The notes: generated from the letters alone by a model not told the origin. A stretch of DNA of 62,953 nucleotides from JBGTIS01 sp041745535 (GCA_041745535.1 JBGTIS010000216.1:1-62953), one strand, 5' to 3'. Counted from the stretch's first letter, positions 1-9,369 are shown. Numbers and translations: made by a program.

Positions 1-80
1 ACCGGGCCGTCTCGGTCTTCCGAGTGGGGGTAGCCGAGTTTGAAAAGCGGATTTTCTGCCTCAGACTTTTGCTCGCTCAT
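1..80 (-). CDS. Partial CDS, N-terminus of an unidentified protein
   Basis: An ATG at 80-78 on the minus strand opens a frame that runs without a stop to the window edge, giving 26 residues (MSEQKSEAENPLFKLGYPHS, then EDRDGP). The composition is that of a real soluble N-terminus, polar and charged, with no signal peptide. It points the same way as the mre/rod operon and begins 257 bases after the rodA stop, behind a possible terminator, so it is probably a separate transcription unit. I do not recognise the family from so short a piece. The C-terminal remainder lies outside the window. Confidence 0.55.
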   Translation of the reverse strand, partial: MSEQKSEAENPLFKLGYPHSEDRDGP

Positions 81-159
81 CTTTGTGGTATACTGCAATA
101 TACTAAATATCAGATACTTACAGAAAGTGTATAGTAGTATGCTGCCGCATATGAAAGAA

Positions 160-205
160 GAAATGAAAAAGAAAGTTAATTGGCGCTTTCAAACTAAAGA
201 CGCCA
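160..205 (-). terminator. Possible intrinsic terminator of the mre-rodA operon
   Basis: On the minus strand, past the rodA stop, TGGCG and a CTTT/AAAG extension pair across a 6-base loop (181-189 with 196-205, one bulged base). The sequence after it (180 down to 160) is T-rich but not an uninterrupted T run. A second copy of AAAGCGCC at 216-223 could pair with 182-189 instead, so two alternative hairpins exist. It could equally be leader structure of the gene that starts at 80. Confidence 0.4.
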
Positions 206-336
206 GAATAAAATTAAAGCGCCTTTCCCCCATATTTTATGTTTGACAGACACCTATCCAATAGTAAATTCAGATTGTAAAAACAAAAATCAGTATGATA
301 ACTGGTTATTCAACTGAAAAATCTTCTGTCTGAAAA

Positions 337-1605
337 TTACCGGGTAAGAATTTGCATTCTGTGCGCATCCAGCTTTACAAAAATAAATAGCAAAATGGTA
401 AAAGCCCATAAAGAGGAACCACCATAGCTAAAAAATGGTAAAGGTATACCAATAACCGGAAACAGGCCAACCGTCATGCCAATATTTACCGCGAAATGAA
501 AAAACAATATAGAAGCAACAGAATAACCATATACCCGGGCAAAAATTGATTTTTGCCGCTCTGCAATATAAGTAATTCTGAAAAGCAAAGTAACAAACAG
601 CGCTACAAGCAGTAAACTTCCTATCCAACCGTGCTCTTCGCCAATTGTACAGAAAATAAAATCGGTGCTTTGTTCGGGCACAAAATCGAACTTAGTTTGG
701 GTACCTTCCAGAAAACCTTTACCCCAAAATCCACCAGAGCCTATGGCAATTTTAGATTGTGTTACGTTCCAGCCATATCCCAGCGGATCGCCGGCAGGAT
801 TAATTAAGGCCTTAATACGGTTTTGCTGGTGCGGGGCCAATACATCGGTTATTACAAAATCGACGCTTATCACTATGCCTATTACAAACAATGTGCCCAC
901 CGCTACCAACACAATTCTCTGAACCGATTTTTTGCCAATACCGATCAGCAGCATGGCCATTACCACAACACACACAATTAGATAAACCTGATTGACAAAA
1001 AGTGTTAAAACAAAAAGCAGTACAGCCGCCAACCCCATACCTATAAACGCAGGAGACAAACCTTCGCGATAAAAAGCAATTACCAAAGCACTGTATACCA
1101 AAGCTGTACCCGTATCGCCCTGTAGAATAATAACAATCGCAGGTACGGCAATAATTAAAGCCAGCTTAATTAAAAGTTTGGTATCGGTAAATATTTTATT
1201 ATGGTCGCTGATATATTTGGCCACAGCCAGGGCAGTAGCAAATTTGGTAAATTCGGAAGGCTGTATCCCATACCCTCCAATAGCCAGCCAGGCATGCGTA
1301 CCGGCCACCTCACGCGAAAAGAAAAGTACAAATACCAGCAGCAATATCATAAAGCCGTAAATGGGATAGGCAAAGGCCCGGTAAAACCGGTAATCAAAGG
1401 CTAGTATAATTAAGATAATTATAATTGATGTGGCAATCCAGATCAATTGCTTTCCGGAATTAAGATGGAAATCGAAGATACTTTGGTTAGCCTGATCATC
1501 GTAGGTAACCGCATAAATATTTAACCAGCCTGCTGCCACCAAAAGAAAATACAGCAGGATAATAATCCAGTCAAGCCGATTTACAAAATTCTGTTGCTCT
1601 CTCAA
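337..1605 (-). CDS. rodA: RodA, SEDS-family peptidoglycan glycosyltransferase of the elongasome
   Basis: 422 residues with about ten membrane segments. SEDS proteins polymerise lipid II into glycan strands at the inner membrane and work as a pair with a class B PBP. Visible family signatures include GGYGIQPSEFTK near residue 115 and, near the C-terminus, GIPLPFFSYGGSS, the conserved last-loop motif. The length is normal for RodA. Its ATG overlaps the stop of the upstream mrdA gene by four bases (ATGA), so the two are translationally coupled, as expected for a RodA-PBP2 pair. It is the last gene of the mreBCD-mrdA-rodA operon. FtsW is the only serious alternative; the mre context excludes it. 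Confidence 0.96.
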   Translation of the reverse strand: MREQQNFVNRLDWIIILLYFLLVAAGWLNIYAVTYDDQANQSIFDFHLNSGKQLIWIATSIIIILIILAFDYRFYRAFAYPIYGFMILLLVFVLFFSREVAGTHAWLAIGGYGIQPSEFTKFATALAVAKYISDHNKIFTDTKLLIKLALIIAVPAIVIILQGDTGTALVYSALVIAFYREGLSPAFIGMGLAAVLLFVLTLFVNQVYLIVCVVVMAMLLIGIGKKSVQRIVLVAVGTLFVIGIVISVDFVITDVLAPHQQNRIKALINPAGDPLGYGWNVTQSKIAIGSGGFWGKGFLEGTQTKFDFVPEQSTDFIFCTIGEEHGWIGSLLLVALFVTLLFRITYIAERQKSIFARVYGYSVASILFFHFAVNIGMTVGLFPVIGIPLPFFSYGGSSLWAFTILLFIFVKLDAHRMQILTR

Positions 1606-3407
1606 TATATAAACTCTCCTTTAAGTACGTATTCTTCCAGCGAAACCCTTTCCACACAACCCTTTAAATATTTTTCGATCATTAAACTGGCAGTAGAAGC
1701 CGCGGCTCGCCCACCCCAACCAGCATTTTCCACATACACCGCGATGGCGATTTTTGGATTTTCTTTAGGAGCAAAAGCCATAAAAACTGAATGATCTTCT
1801 CCATGTGGATTTTCGGCAGTTCCTGTTTTTCCACAAATCACAATATCTTTCATAGCGGCTCTTCCGGCGGTACCATATATAGCGTCAGCCATGGCGTCGT
1901 GGACAACATTAAAATAATCAGGATTGATACCGACATCATTTTTCTGTACATATTTCTGGGGCATCCCTCCATGTTCGCCGATGCTTTTTATAATATGCGG
2001 TGTAACATAATATCCTTTATTGGCGATAATAGCAGCCAGATTGGCCATTTGAATGGGAGTGATCAGCATTTCACCCTGGCCAATGCTTAAAGAATAAATA
2101 GTAGAAAATTTCCATCGGCCTTCACCATAAATTTTATCATAATAGCTGGGGGTCGGGATGTATCCGCCGCGTTCGCTGGGAATATCAATACCCAAAGGTT
2201 TACCCAGGCCAAATTTTTCTACATAATTACTCCATTTTTCTAATCCTAACTGCGAATCAGTAAATGTATTGGCCGATACGCCCTGATTAATAATAGCTCG
2301 AAATGCCTTATAAAAATACTGATTGCTCGATTTTTCCAGAGCTTTGTGTAAATCGTAATATCCGGGAGGAGCATGGTCGCCAATGGGCGCATCGCCACAA
2401 TAGTAGGTGGTTTTAGGCGTTAGAACCCCTTCCTGCATCCCGATCAGCGACTGTACTGTTTTAAAAATAGAACCGGGAGGATACATGGCCATAATAGGCC
2501 GGTTAAACAGCGGACGCAGGCTGTCAGTATTTAAACTGCTATAATTTTTACCGTAATCTTTACCAGACAAGTCGTCAGGGTTGTACGTAGGGGCAGATAT
2601 AATGCTTAAAATATCGCCTGTTTCAGGTTCAATGGCAACCAGGCTGCCTACTTTTCCGGCCATTAATGTTTCGCCATATTCCTGCAAGTCCAGGTCAATA
2701 GTTACCTGTAAATTCTCACCCGGTGTAGAAAGCGTATCCAGTTCACCGTCTTTAAAGGCTCCTTTTTCCACTCCTCTAACGTTTACCAGTTTAAACTGCA
2801 CACCGGTTTTTCCCCTAAGTAACGGTTCGTATTTTGATTCAATACCAGTAATACCAATGTTATCGCCCTGGCGGTAATACATGCGCATGGAGTCGCGGTT
2901 GAGTTGCGATTTATTAATTTCGCCTATGTAACCCAACGCGTTAGCCATAACTTTACGTGAATAGCCGCGATCTGACTTGGCTTGAATCCGGAATCCTGGA
3001 TAATCTACCAGAAACTCCTGAACAAAAGCAAAATTTTTATTTGAAATTTGCTTCAGGAAAACAGAAGGCTTCACACTGGAATATTTTTTCGCTTTCTGAA
3101 GCTTTTCCACAAATTCCTGTTCTGTAATATTAAAAACCCCGCAAAATGCAGCGGTATCTTTTATCGCTACTTCTTTTGGAATTACCTCCAGGTCGTACAC
3201 AGGCTCATTATATACCAAAAGTTTTCCATTACGGTCATAAATCAAACCACGGAAAGGATACTGCACTACCTTTTCAACCACATTGTTTTCCGCGGCTATC
3301 TGATAATTAGAATCTAATACCTGAATAGAAAAAAGCTTGATCAGAAACAAAAGTCCTATCACAATAAAGGCAATCTGAATGGCATATCTTCTGATATTAT
3401 CGTTCAT
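1602..3407 (-). CDS. mrdA: Penicillin-binding protein 2, elongasome transpeptidase
   Basis: 601-residue class B PBP that cross-links peptidoglycan during lateral wall growth. One N-terminal membrane anchor (about residues 9-28) is followed by the PBP dimerisation domain and the transpeptidase domain. All three active-site motifs are present: SIFK at 313-316 (S313 nucleophile), SSN at 360-362 and KTGT at 527-530. The gene overlaps mreD upstream and rodA downstream by four bases each. Nothing is truncated. FtsI is excluded by the lack of a PASTA domain and by the mre/rod context. Confidence 0.96.
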   Translation of the reverse strand: MNDNIRRYAIQIAFIVIGLLFLIKLFSIQVLDSNYQIAAENNVVEKVVQYPFRGLIYDRNGKLLVYNEPVYDLEVIPKEVAIKDTAAFCGVFNITEQEFVEKLQKAKKYSSVKPSVFLKQISNKNFAFVQEFLVDYPGFRIQAKSDRGYSRKVMANALGYIGEINKSQLNRDSMRMYYRQGDNIGITGIESKYEPLLRGKTGVQFKLVNVRGVEKGAFKDGELDTLSTPGENLQVTIDLDLQEYGETLMAGKVGSLVAIEPETGDILSIISAPTYNPDDLSGKDYGKNYSSLNTDSLRPLFNRPIMAMYPPGSIFKTVQSLIGMQEGVLTPKTTYYCGDAPIGDHAPPGYYDLHKALEKSSNQYFYKAFRAIINQGVSANTFTDSQLGLEKWSNYVEKFGLGKPLGIDIPSERGGYIPTPSYYDKIYGEGRWKFSTIYSLSIGQGEMLITPIQMANLAAIIANKGYYVTPHIIKSIGEHGGMPQKYVQKNDVGINPDYFNVVHDAMADAIYGTAGRAAMKDIVICGKTGTAENPHGEDHSVFMAFAPKENPKIAIAVYVENAGWGGRAAASTASLMIEKYLKGCVERVSLEEYVLKGEFIY

Positions 3408-3928
3408 ACTACTCTTTGTTTTGGAGTTCGAACCAAATATTGAACTACGGTGATCATTATAAAAGTAAACAGGGTACTAAAAAAAACCTTACTCAGGGTA
3501 AAAAAGAATAAACTAAAATTTCCAATTTCCACAAAGAAAACAACCAAATGATGCACAAATATCAGGGGCAACGCATAGGTAATAAACCATTTCATGCCCA
3601 TTGCCTGCGGTGTGGGAGTCATCCAGAATTCATACCCCCCCCGTGGCATAATAATTTGTATCCAATATGATCGCAGATACATAATTAACACACAAGCTGC
3701 CGCATGAATTCCCAAACTATCATAAAACATATCGATAAGTACTCCTAACATAAATCCGATCACAATAGGAAGCACTTTGGGCGCATCGAGCGGCAATAAC
3801 AACAGAAAAGCTACATACAAATAGCAAAACGCCACATCGAACAATACCAGGTTGCGGATAATAAATCCCTGGATAAACAGGTAGATGATAAAATTAAATA
3901 ATTGTGCCAGAAAATTTCTACCGTTCAT
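3404..3928 (-). CDS. mreD: MreD, rod-shape-determining membrane protein
   Basis: 174 residues, almost entirely hydrophobic, with about five to six membrane segments and few sequence motifs, which is typical of MreD. It links the MreB/MreC scaffold with the wall synthases in the inner membrane. The call rests mainly on position: it lies between mreC and mrdA, overlapping mreC by 11 bases and mrdA by four. The length fits the Bacteroidota family. Confidence 0.88.
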   Translation of the reverse strand: MNGRNFLAQLFNFIIYLFIQGFIIRNLVLFDVAFCYLYVAFLLLLPLDAPKVLPIVIGFMLGVLIDMFYDSLGIHAAACVLIMYLRSYWIQIIMPRGGYEFWMTPTPQAMGMKWFITYALPLIFVHHLVVFFVEIGNFSLFFFTLSKVFFSTLFTFIMITVVQYLVRTPKQRVV

Positions 3929-4802
3929 AGATCCGGATAAATTGTTGTTCTAGTGAATCCTGTTCTGATTTAAATTTATTTTCTACGATATAAACGTAGG
4001 CTAACTTGCTAAATGGAGTAGACAAACCCACAGTAATATCGTAAAAAGTAGCATTATCTTCAATATTGATATCGCTTACCCTTCCCACTAAAATACCTTT
4101 GGGAAACAGACCACTGTAACCAGAGGTAACTATTGTATCGTCTTTAACGATATCAATATGCCGGGGTACATACATTAATTTTGCCAGTGAGGGTTCCCTT
4201 CCATCCCATTGGGTAGTACCCAATTCATTATTGCGTTTAATTAACGAAGAAACCATCATATCGGTATGCAGCAGAGAAGTTATTACCGCATATTTAGAAG
4301 ACACATATTTTACTTTACCTACTACTCCTTCCGGGCAAATAACTCCCATTCCGGGTTTTACGCCGTCTCGAGCCCCCTTGTCGATGGTAATACTGTTTTT
4401 TATCCGGCGCACCGAATTATTAATTACTTTAGCAGGTAAAAACGCGTACTTCTGGTCAATCAATATACTATCGACCGATGCTCCAACGGCTGTGCTATCT
4501 GATGATGCGGTATCAAGGCCCCAGAAAAACTGAGGCATACTGGCATTTTCCCGATTGGCCAGCGCTTTTCTTAACTTTGAATTTTCTTGTGATAAACTTT
4601 CATTTACTTCTTTCAGGTAAAAATAATTCGAAATATCACTTGAAACCTTCATAACAGAAGCAACCGCGTCGTTAGAAGAGTTCAAAAGAGCTGTTTCCTG
4701 ATAAGAAGTATTGCTGGCTATGAAGATTACACAGAAAATCTCCAGTAACGCAAATACAATAAACGCCCTGTAATTAAATAAAAATGAAAGCAATCTACGC
4801 AT
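3918..4802 (-). CDS. mreC: MreC, rod-shape-determining periplasmic scaffold protein
   Basis: 294 residues. An N-terminal membrane anchor (about 10-30) is followed by a coiled-coil stretch (about 55-85) and the beta-rich MreC domain, with the family motif SITIDKGARDGVKPGMGVI at roughly 135-155. MreC bridges MreB and PBP2 in the periplasm and activates the synthase. It starts six bases after the mreB stop and overlaps mreD. Length and order are standard. Confidence 0.95.
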   Translation of the reverse strand: MRRLLSFLFNYRAFIVFALLEIFCVIFIASNTSYQETALLNSSNDAVASVMKVSSDISNYFYLKEVNESLSQENSKLRKALANRENASMPQFFWGLDTASSDSTAVGASVDSILIDQKYAFLPAKVINNSVRRIKNSITIDKGARDGVKPGMGVICPEGVVGKVKYVSSKYAVITSLLHTDMMVSSLIKRNNELGTTQWDGREPSLAKLMYVPRHIDIVKDDTIVTSGYSGLFPKGILVGRVSDINIEDNATFYDITVGLSTPFSKLAYVYIVENKFKSEQDSLEQQFIRIYER

Positions 4803-4807
4803 TTAAG

Positions 4808-5833
4808 CTAGGTCATCAACACAGATTTGAAAGAATCAAGTTTCTTCAAAGCTATTCCTGTTCCTCTTACTACAGCCCTTAGCGGATCGTCTGCCACATG
4901 TACAGGCAGTTTGGTTTTCAAAGCTAAACGTTTGTCAAGTCCTCTTAGCAGCGCGCCCCCTCCCGTAAGATGAATACCATTATCGTAGATATCGGCTGAA
5001 AGTTCCGGTGGCGAAATTTCAAGCGCTTTTAATACAGCTTCTTCAATTTTTGAAACTGATTTATCAATAGCAAAAGCAATTTCTGAGTAAGAAACTTTAA
5101 TAACTTTTGGAATCCCTGTCATTAGGTCGCGTCCTCTGATTTCGAAATCTTCAGGTTCCTCATCCAGTTCGGTTAAAGCAGAGCCTACTTCCAGTTTCAC
5201 TTTTTCCGCAGAACGCTCACCAATCAGCAGGTTATGCTGACGGCGCATATAATCAAGAATATCGCGGTTAAATGTATCGCCAGCTACACGGATGGACTGG
5301 TCGCATACAATACCCGATAATGCGATTACCGCAATTTCGGTAGTGCCTCCTCCAATATCAACCACCATAGAACCTACAGGCTGATCAATATCAATACCAA
5401 TTCCAATAGCGGCAGCAATGGGCTCATGAATCATGTATACCTCTTTGGCACCAGCGTGTTCGGCCGAGTCTCTGACAGCCCTTTTTTCCACTTCGGTAAT
5501 ACCTGAAGGAATACAGATAATCATGCGGTGGGAAGAAGGCAGATACCGGCTGCCCATATCTATCATTTTGATCATACCACGAATCATATGCTCGGCAGCA
5601 TGAAAGTCGGCAATTACCCCATCTTTCAGAGGGCGAATGGTTTTAATATTTTCATGGGTCTTTTCATGCATTTGCATAGCCTGTCGACCTATGGCAATTA
5701 CTTTGTTATTGGTTCTGTCAATGGCGATGATAGAGGGTTCGTCTACAACTATCTTCTCCTTGTTTATAATTAGGGTATTCGCAGTGCCCAGGTCAATGGC
5801 AATATCATTGGAGAAAAAATCAAAAAATCCCAT
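4808..5833 (-). CDS. mreB: MreB, actin-like cell-shape protein
   Basis: 341 residues, the expected MreB length. The actin-fold nucleotide motifs are clear: phosphate-1 DLGTANTL near residue 16, phosphate-2 DIGGGTTEI near 160 and the adenosine motif TGGGALLRGL near 290. The N-terminus MGFFDFFSNDIAID carries the short amphipathic stretch that holds MreB to the membrane. It is the first gene of the shape operon, so the promoter should lie in the 338 bases upstream. It marks the cell as rod-shaped or filamentous. Confidence 0.97.
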   Translation of the reverse strand: MGFFDFFSNDIAIDLGTANTLIINKEKIVVDEPSIIAIDRTNNKVIAIGRQAMQMHEKTHENIKTIRPLKDGVIADFHAAEHMIRGMIKMIDMGSRYLPSSHRMIICIPSGITEVEKRAVRDSAEHAGAKEVYMIHEPIAAAIGIGIDIDQPVGSMVVDIGGGTTEIAVIALSGIVCDQSIRVAGDTFNRDILDYMRRQHNLLIGERSAEKVKLEVGSALTELDEEPEDFEIRGRDLMTGIPKVIKVSYSEIAFAIDKSVSKIEEAVLKALEISPPELSADIYDNGIHLTGGGALLRGLDKRLALKTKLPVHVADDPLRAVVRGTGIALKKLDSFKSVLMT

Positions 5834-6171
5834 GTTTTGTTATTGAATTTCTTTAAAAGTTTGTTTATAAAAATAGTGATGGAGATTTACAAATATGTTG
5901 TTTGTTCGCGTTTATTAAAATTATACTTTTTTTCACCTTTCAATCAGGTAATATATTATTCAATTATGCAAATATTTGTAACTACCAACTTTTATTTGTT
6001 TCTCTATAGCAATTAAAACATCAAATTTAAAACCATATCCGTAATTGTTTGCCCAGAAACAACAATTATTATTAAATAATAAGGATGCCGCGCCTTTAAC
6101 AAATTTTCAGAAATAACACTTACTTTTTTTTAAATGAATACTTGAAAAAAAATATTACATGGAGTTGTCCA
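5834..6171. other. Intergenic region upstream of mreB
   Basis: A very AT-rich, non-coding stretch between the DUF4296 gene and mreB, both leftward. It should hold the operon promoter. On the minus strand a -7-like element matching TAnnTTTG lies at 6029-6022 (TAAATTTG), but I could not find a matching -33 TTTG at 19-20 bases, so I do not call the promoter. No RNA gene, repeat or good terminator is visible. Confidence 0.4.
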
Positions 6172-6552
6172 TTATTCAGGTATATCCTCAGGTTTTTTTT
6201 CCAAATCCAACAACTCCGATTTTTGCATCGTACTCATTACATTAAGGCTATCCAGCACAGCACTGTATATTTCATTCATAGTTTCCAGGTCTTTTACATA
6301 ATACTCAAAACTTTTGTAATAGACAGAATCTATGATATGATGTTTTTCAAAAAGATATTTCTCATAATGCTTAAACAGAAGCCTTGCAGAATCAGATTTT
6401 ACTCGTAACAAATCTATTTTAGCTTCAGCAAGATGCAGGTCGACTAAAAAACTTATCATTTTTTCTTTTGAAAGCAACCCCTCCGGTGGTTCCACTTCAT
6501 CATTCCCACACGCAAAAACTATAAGTAAAACAAATAAAAAAAGTTTTTTCAC
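6172..6552 (-). CDS. DUF4296 family lipoprotein
   Basis: About 126 residues. I place the start at GTG 6552, giving a classical MKKLF lipoprotein start; a TTG two codons upstream (6558) is the alternative, and there is no ATG. A hydrophobic stretch ends in a lipobox-like VFAC, so the protein is probably lipidated on Cys15. The mature part is helical and contains the DUF4296 hallmark LVDLHLAEA, followed by spaced aromatic residues and a C-terminal leucine-rich helix. The family is restricted to Bacteroidota and its function is unknown. It stands alone, divergent from the next gene. Confidence 0.8.
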   Translation of the reverse strand: MKKLFLFVLLIVFACGNDEVEPPEGLLSKEKMISFLVDLHLAEAKIDLLRVKSDSARLLFKHYEKYLFEKHHIIDSVYYKSFEYYVKDLETMNEIYSAVLDSLNVMSTMQKSELLDLEKKPEDIPE

Positions 6553-6687
6553 ATTCAAAATTATAACTTATACGATTTTATCGCAAAGTAAACAACATAT
6601 TAATAAGATTTTTGCGTTATCGAGAAGCGATTCGCGCGTAAACTTTGCATCCAAAATAGTACCAAGTATTCTTATATATCTTAAAAG

Positions 6688-7470
6688 ATGAATCTTCAGA
6701 TAAATAACGCTTCCGTACATATCGGATCAGGTGCAGGGAACCTCCTTCACCAGGCATTATCAACTGCAAGAAAAGAAATAAAAATTGTTTCTCCCTACCT
6801 GGATGCCGAATTTATACAAGAATTAATCGAATTTTATAAAAATAAAAATCTTACTATTATGCTCATTACCACTTTATCAGGTGAACCCATGGGCAATGCC
6901 GACCAATATGATTGCCGTAATGAACTCATTAAACAACTAAAACATCCTAATAAAAAAGGGTTCCAACGAAAAGAAAAGCTAAACAGCCTGTTGGTTTTTT
7001 TATACATAGCCCTTTTCACCTTTGCAGGTGCCTGCCTTTACACGTATCTTTTCTATCATTTGTATGCCCAGGTTACTTTGTTGCTTTTATTTATCGGCAA
7101 CCTAATCGTAATTGGTGCGCTGAGAGCAGAAATTTATAATATTCCCACTTATTTGTATTCTTACCAAACCCTATTCCCTTTACGGGTATTTATTGCTCCA
7201 AACCACCAGCAAATCAAAGAGAAAAGCAAGTTTCTGATGCATGCTAATATTTTTTGTATTGATGATGAAACTGCCTTTATCGGTTCAGCTAACTTTACAT
7301 TATCTGGCCTGAAAAGCAATTACGAATCGCTGGTAGAAATCAAAGATGCCAAAGCAGTGCTGGAAATTAGCAGCGAAATAGAAAAACTTTATCAATCGTC
7401 GTCCGAAGATCTGAGGCACGTTGATATGGCAACATGGGGCAGAACCATTTATCCGGAACCTATTCACTAG
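6688..7470 (+). CDS. Membrane protein with a degenerate phospholipase-D-like domain
   Basis: 260 residues. The N-terminal ~95 residues look like the first strands of a PLD fold (KEIKIVSPYLD, LTIMLITTLSG). Two membrane segments follow (about 101-120 and 127-147), then a single PLD-type motif at 185-202: H185-A-N187 with D192 and G199-S200-A-N. Active PLD enzymes have HxK; here the lysine is asparagine. Catalytic PLDs also need two such motifs, within one chain or by dimerisation. The protein may therefore be inactive, binding lipid or phosphodiester, or active by an altered mechanism. It runs tail to tail with yicC, 14 bases apart. Confidence 0.75.
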   Translation: MNLQINNASVHIGSGAGNLLHQALSTARKEIKIVSPYLDAEFIQELIEFYKNKNLTIMLITTLSGEPMGNADQYDCRNELIKQLKHPNKKGFQRKEKLNSLLVFLYIALFTFAGACLYTYLFYHLYAQVTLLLLFIGNLIVIGALRAEIYNIPTYLYSYQTLFPLRVFIAPNHQQIKEKSKFLMHANIFCIDDETAFIGSANFTLSGLKSNYESLVEIKDAKAVLEISSEIEKLYQSSSEDLRHVDMATWGRTIYPEPIH

Positions 7471-7484
7471 CCTAATAAACGAAT

Positions 7485-8363
7485 TTAAATAACATTCAGC
7501 AATTGCTCTTTAATTTTCTCAAGTTCCTCTTTCATCCCAACTACCAAGTGTTGCATGCCTGCATCGTTTGCTTTGGAGCCAATCGTATTAATTTCTCTTC
7601 CAATTTCCTGGGATATAAATCCCAGTTTTTTGCCTGGCGCATCTTTTCCCCCTAATACCTCTCCAAAATAAATAAGGTGATTTTTAAGCCTTACAATTTC
7701 TTCATTAACATCCAGTTTTTCTATATAGTAAATAAGCTCCTGTTCAAACCGGTTCTCGTCGATCTGGTCTGCATTAAGCAGTTCAGTTACCTTCGTACGT
7801 ATGCGCTCTTTCACAGCTTCGTCTCGGGATGGTACTAAAAACTCACATTCGCTCAAAAGTTTTTTTATGGTTTCCATGCACTGCCGCAGGTCATTTTTCA
7901 GGGCATTTCCTTCCTGTATTCTAAAATCATCGCACTGCCGCATTGCCTCGGTAATATGTTTTTTTACCTGCTGCCAGATTTCATCTGAAACGATATCCTG
8001 TGTGCCGGCCTGCAGTACATCAGGAAATTGAATCGCCAGATTAAAAATATCGTCGGTAGTAGCGTTTACTTCCTCGGCCAGGTTCTGAAGATTAATAAAA
8101 TAAGATTTAAAAAGGGGCCTGTTAATCAAATTACTGTTTACCGGCATTTCTTTACTTTGGTATTCCAGGTTTAATACTACTTTCCCTCTTTCCAACATAC
8201 CTGATACCATCCCTCTTACCTCCATTTCTTTTTCCGCGAAAGACCGAGGTAACCGTAAGGTTAAATCCAGAAATTTACTGTTCAGTGCCTTAATTTCAAC
8301 AGAAATAGTAAATTCATCAGAATCGAACTGAGTTCTGCCATAACCCGTCATTGATTTGATCAT
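7485..8363 (-). CDS. yicC: YicC family endoribonuclease
   Basis: 292 residues from the ATG at 8363, which gives the conserved YicC N-terminus MIKSMTGYGR; a longer frame from a GTG at 8417 adds 18 unlikely residues. The N-terminal YicC domain is followed by the DUF1732 C-terminal domain with the motif GKKLGFISQEIGREINTIGSKAND, which carries conserved acidic and basic residues. E. coli YicC is an endoribonuclease linked to sRNA turnover. In Bacteroidota the gene usually precedes gmk, as here, 113 bases apart on the same strand. Confidence 0.93.
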   Translation of the reverse strand: MIKSMTGYGRTQFDSDEFTISVEIKALNSKFLDLTLRLPRSFAEKEMEVRGMVSGMLERGKVVLNLEYQSKEMPVNSNLINRPLFKSYFINLQNLAEEVNATTDDIFNLAIQFPDVLQAGTQDIVSDEIWQQVKKHITEAMRQCDDFRIQEGNALKNDLRQCMETIKKLLSECEFLVPSRDEAVKERIRTKVTELLNADQIDENRFEQELIYYIEKLDVNEEIVRLKNHLIYFGEVLGGKDAPGKKLGFISQEIGREINTIGSKANDAGMQHLVVGMKEELEKIKEQLLNVI

Positions 8364-8476
8364 AAATAAATTGGTATGAGATAGATAATGAGAAACTAAA
8401 AGTAAGCGTGTTGGCACACACTAACAAGTGAAATTATAAAATAAAAATCAGATTTCAGAAAATTAAGATTCCCCAT

Positions 8477-9067
8477 TCAGCGTGGCTGTGTAACATCCCG
8501 GGTAATGAACGAATCAATCAACGCCTGGGCTTTTCGCAAAGTATCTTGCAGATTAACGTTTACCAGGGTAATATCAAATTGATTTTCGAACATCATTTCC
8601 GATTCTGCCTTGGCCAGCCGTCGAACAATACTCTCTTCAGAATCGGTTTTACGGCTACGCAATCTTTTACCCAATTCATCTATTGAGGGAACCCTTACAA
8701 ATACCGCAAGTGCCTGATCTTTGAAATAATTCTTCAGATTAATGCCGCCCCGCACGTCCACATCAAATAATACATGCTTATCTTCAGCCCAAATCCTTTC
8801 TACTTCGGACTTTAAAGTTCCATAATACAAGCCTCCATACACTTCTTCGTACTCTATAAAAGCATTTTCCCTAACTTTCTGTCTGAATTCTTCAGAAGTT
8901 AGAAAGTAATAATCTCTGCCACCAATTTCATTTCCTTTGCGTTGTTCCCGGGTGCAGGCCGATATGGAAAAGCCCAAATTTTTGTTTGTAGACAACAGGT
9001 ATCGTACAATCGTGGTTTTTCCGGAGCCCGAAGGAGCAGAAAAAATAATAGCTTTTCCCTGTCGCAT
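8477..9067 (-). CDS. gmk: Guanylate kinase
   Basis: 196 residues, full length. It phosphorylates GMP to GDP with ATP in the cytosol. The P-loop SAPSGSGKTT is at about residues 10-19. The GMP-binding segment follows with STREQRKGNEIGGRDYYF-like spacing (CTREQRKGNE, then RDYYFLT), and a lid with RLRSRKTDSEESIVRRL lies near 133-150. It ends close to the anti-sigma-like gene, which starts five bases upstream, so gmk may be co-transcribed with the sigma/anti-sigma pair. Confidence 0.96.
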   Translation of the reverse strand: MRQGKAIIFSAPSGSGKTTIVRYLLSTNKNLGFSISACTREQRKGNEIGGRDYYFLTSEEFRQKVRENAFIEYEEVYGGLYYGTLKSEVERIWAEDKHVLFDVDVRGGINLKNYFKDQALAVFVRVPSIDELGKRLRSRKTDSEESIVRRLAKAESEMMFENQFDITLVNVNLQDTLRKAQALIDSFITRDVTQPR

Positions 9068-9072
9068 GAATA

Positions 9073-9369
9073 TTATGAATTACCTCTGATTTTTTCTTTT
9101 ATGATATCGGCCAAACCATCAGGTACAAGCTTATAAGCCAATTTCGACTTAAATATGGATCGAAAAGCTTTTTCCGATTCCATATATTCTCCTACCCAGG
9201 GCCAGTTTTTAATTTGCCGGGTAAAATAACTGGTATCCTCCTGCGAGGCTTCATTGTCCATTACCAAAGGTAATAGCTTCATACATTTTTCGTAGGCTTC
9301 CGGTTCAATAATTTCATTCATATTGATGTGTTTAAAGAACCTGTCTTTTACATGATTTGAAGACGACAT
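9073..9369 (-). CDS. Anti-sigma-factor-like small protein lacking zinc ligands
   Basis: 98 residues encoded directly after an ECF sigma factor gene (28-base gap). The segment CMKLLPLVMDNEAS, then FTRQIKNWPWVGEY, has the layout of the small Bacteroidota zinc-binding anti-sigma proteins. There a Cys near the start, LVLDGEA-like turn and H-x3-C-x2-C normally follow. Here only C29 is kept; the His and two Cys positions are Q, N/W and W. The C-terminal VPDGLADIIKEKI resembles the helix that grips the sigma factor. I infer a redox-insensitive anti-sigma or a diverged partner. No membrane segment is present. Confidence 0.6.
   Translation of the reverse strand: MSSSNHVKDRFFKHINMNEIIEPEAYEKCMKLLPLVMDNEASQEDTSYFTRQIKNWPWVGEYMESEKAFRSIFKSKLAYKLVPDGLADIIKEKIRGNS

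Noticed and set aside
238..245. TATGTTTG, a perfect -7-type element on the plus strand
   Set aside because: No rightward gene follows and no -33 element is at the right distance.
40..246. Rightward 68-codon open frame
   Set aside because: It overlaps the N-terminus of a better leftward frame (80 to the edge), has no recognisable domain and crosses hairpin sequence; I regard it as chance.
7485..8417. Longer yicC and fmt starts at GTG 8417 and TTG 36766
   Set aside because: The extra residues fall outside the conserved N-termini, and good ATG codons exist at 8363 and 36742.
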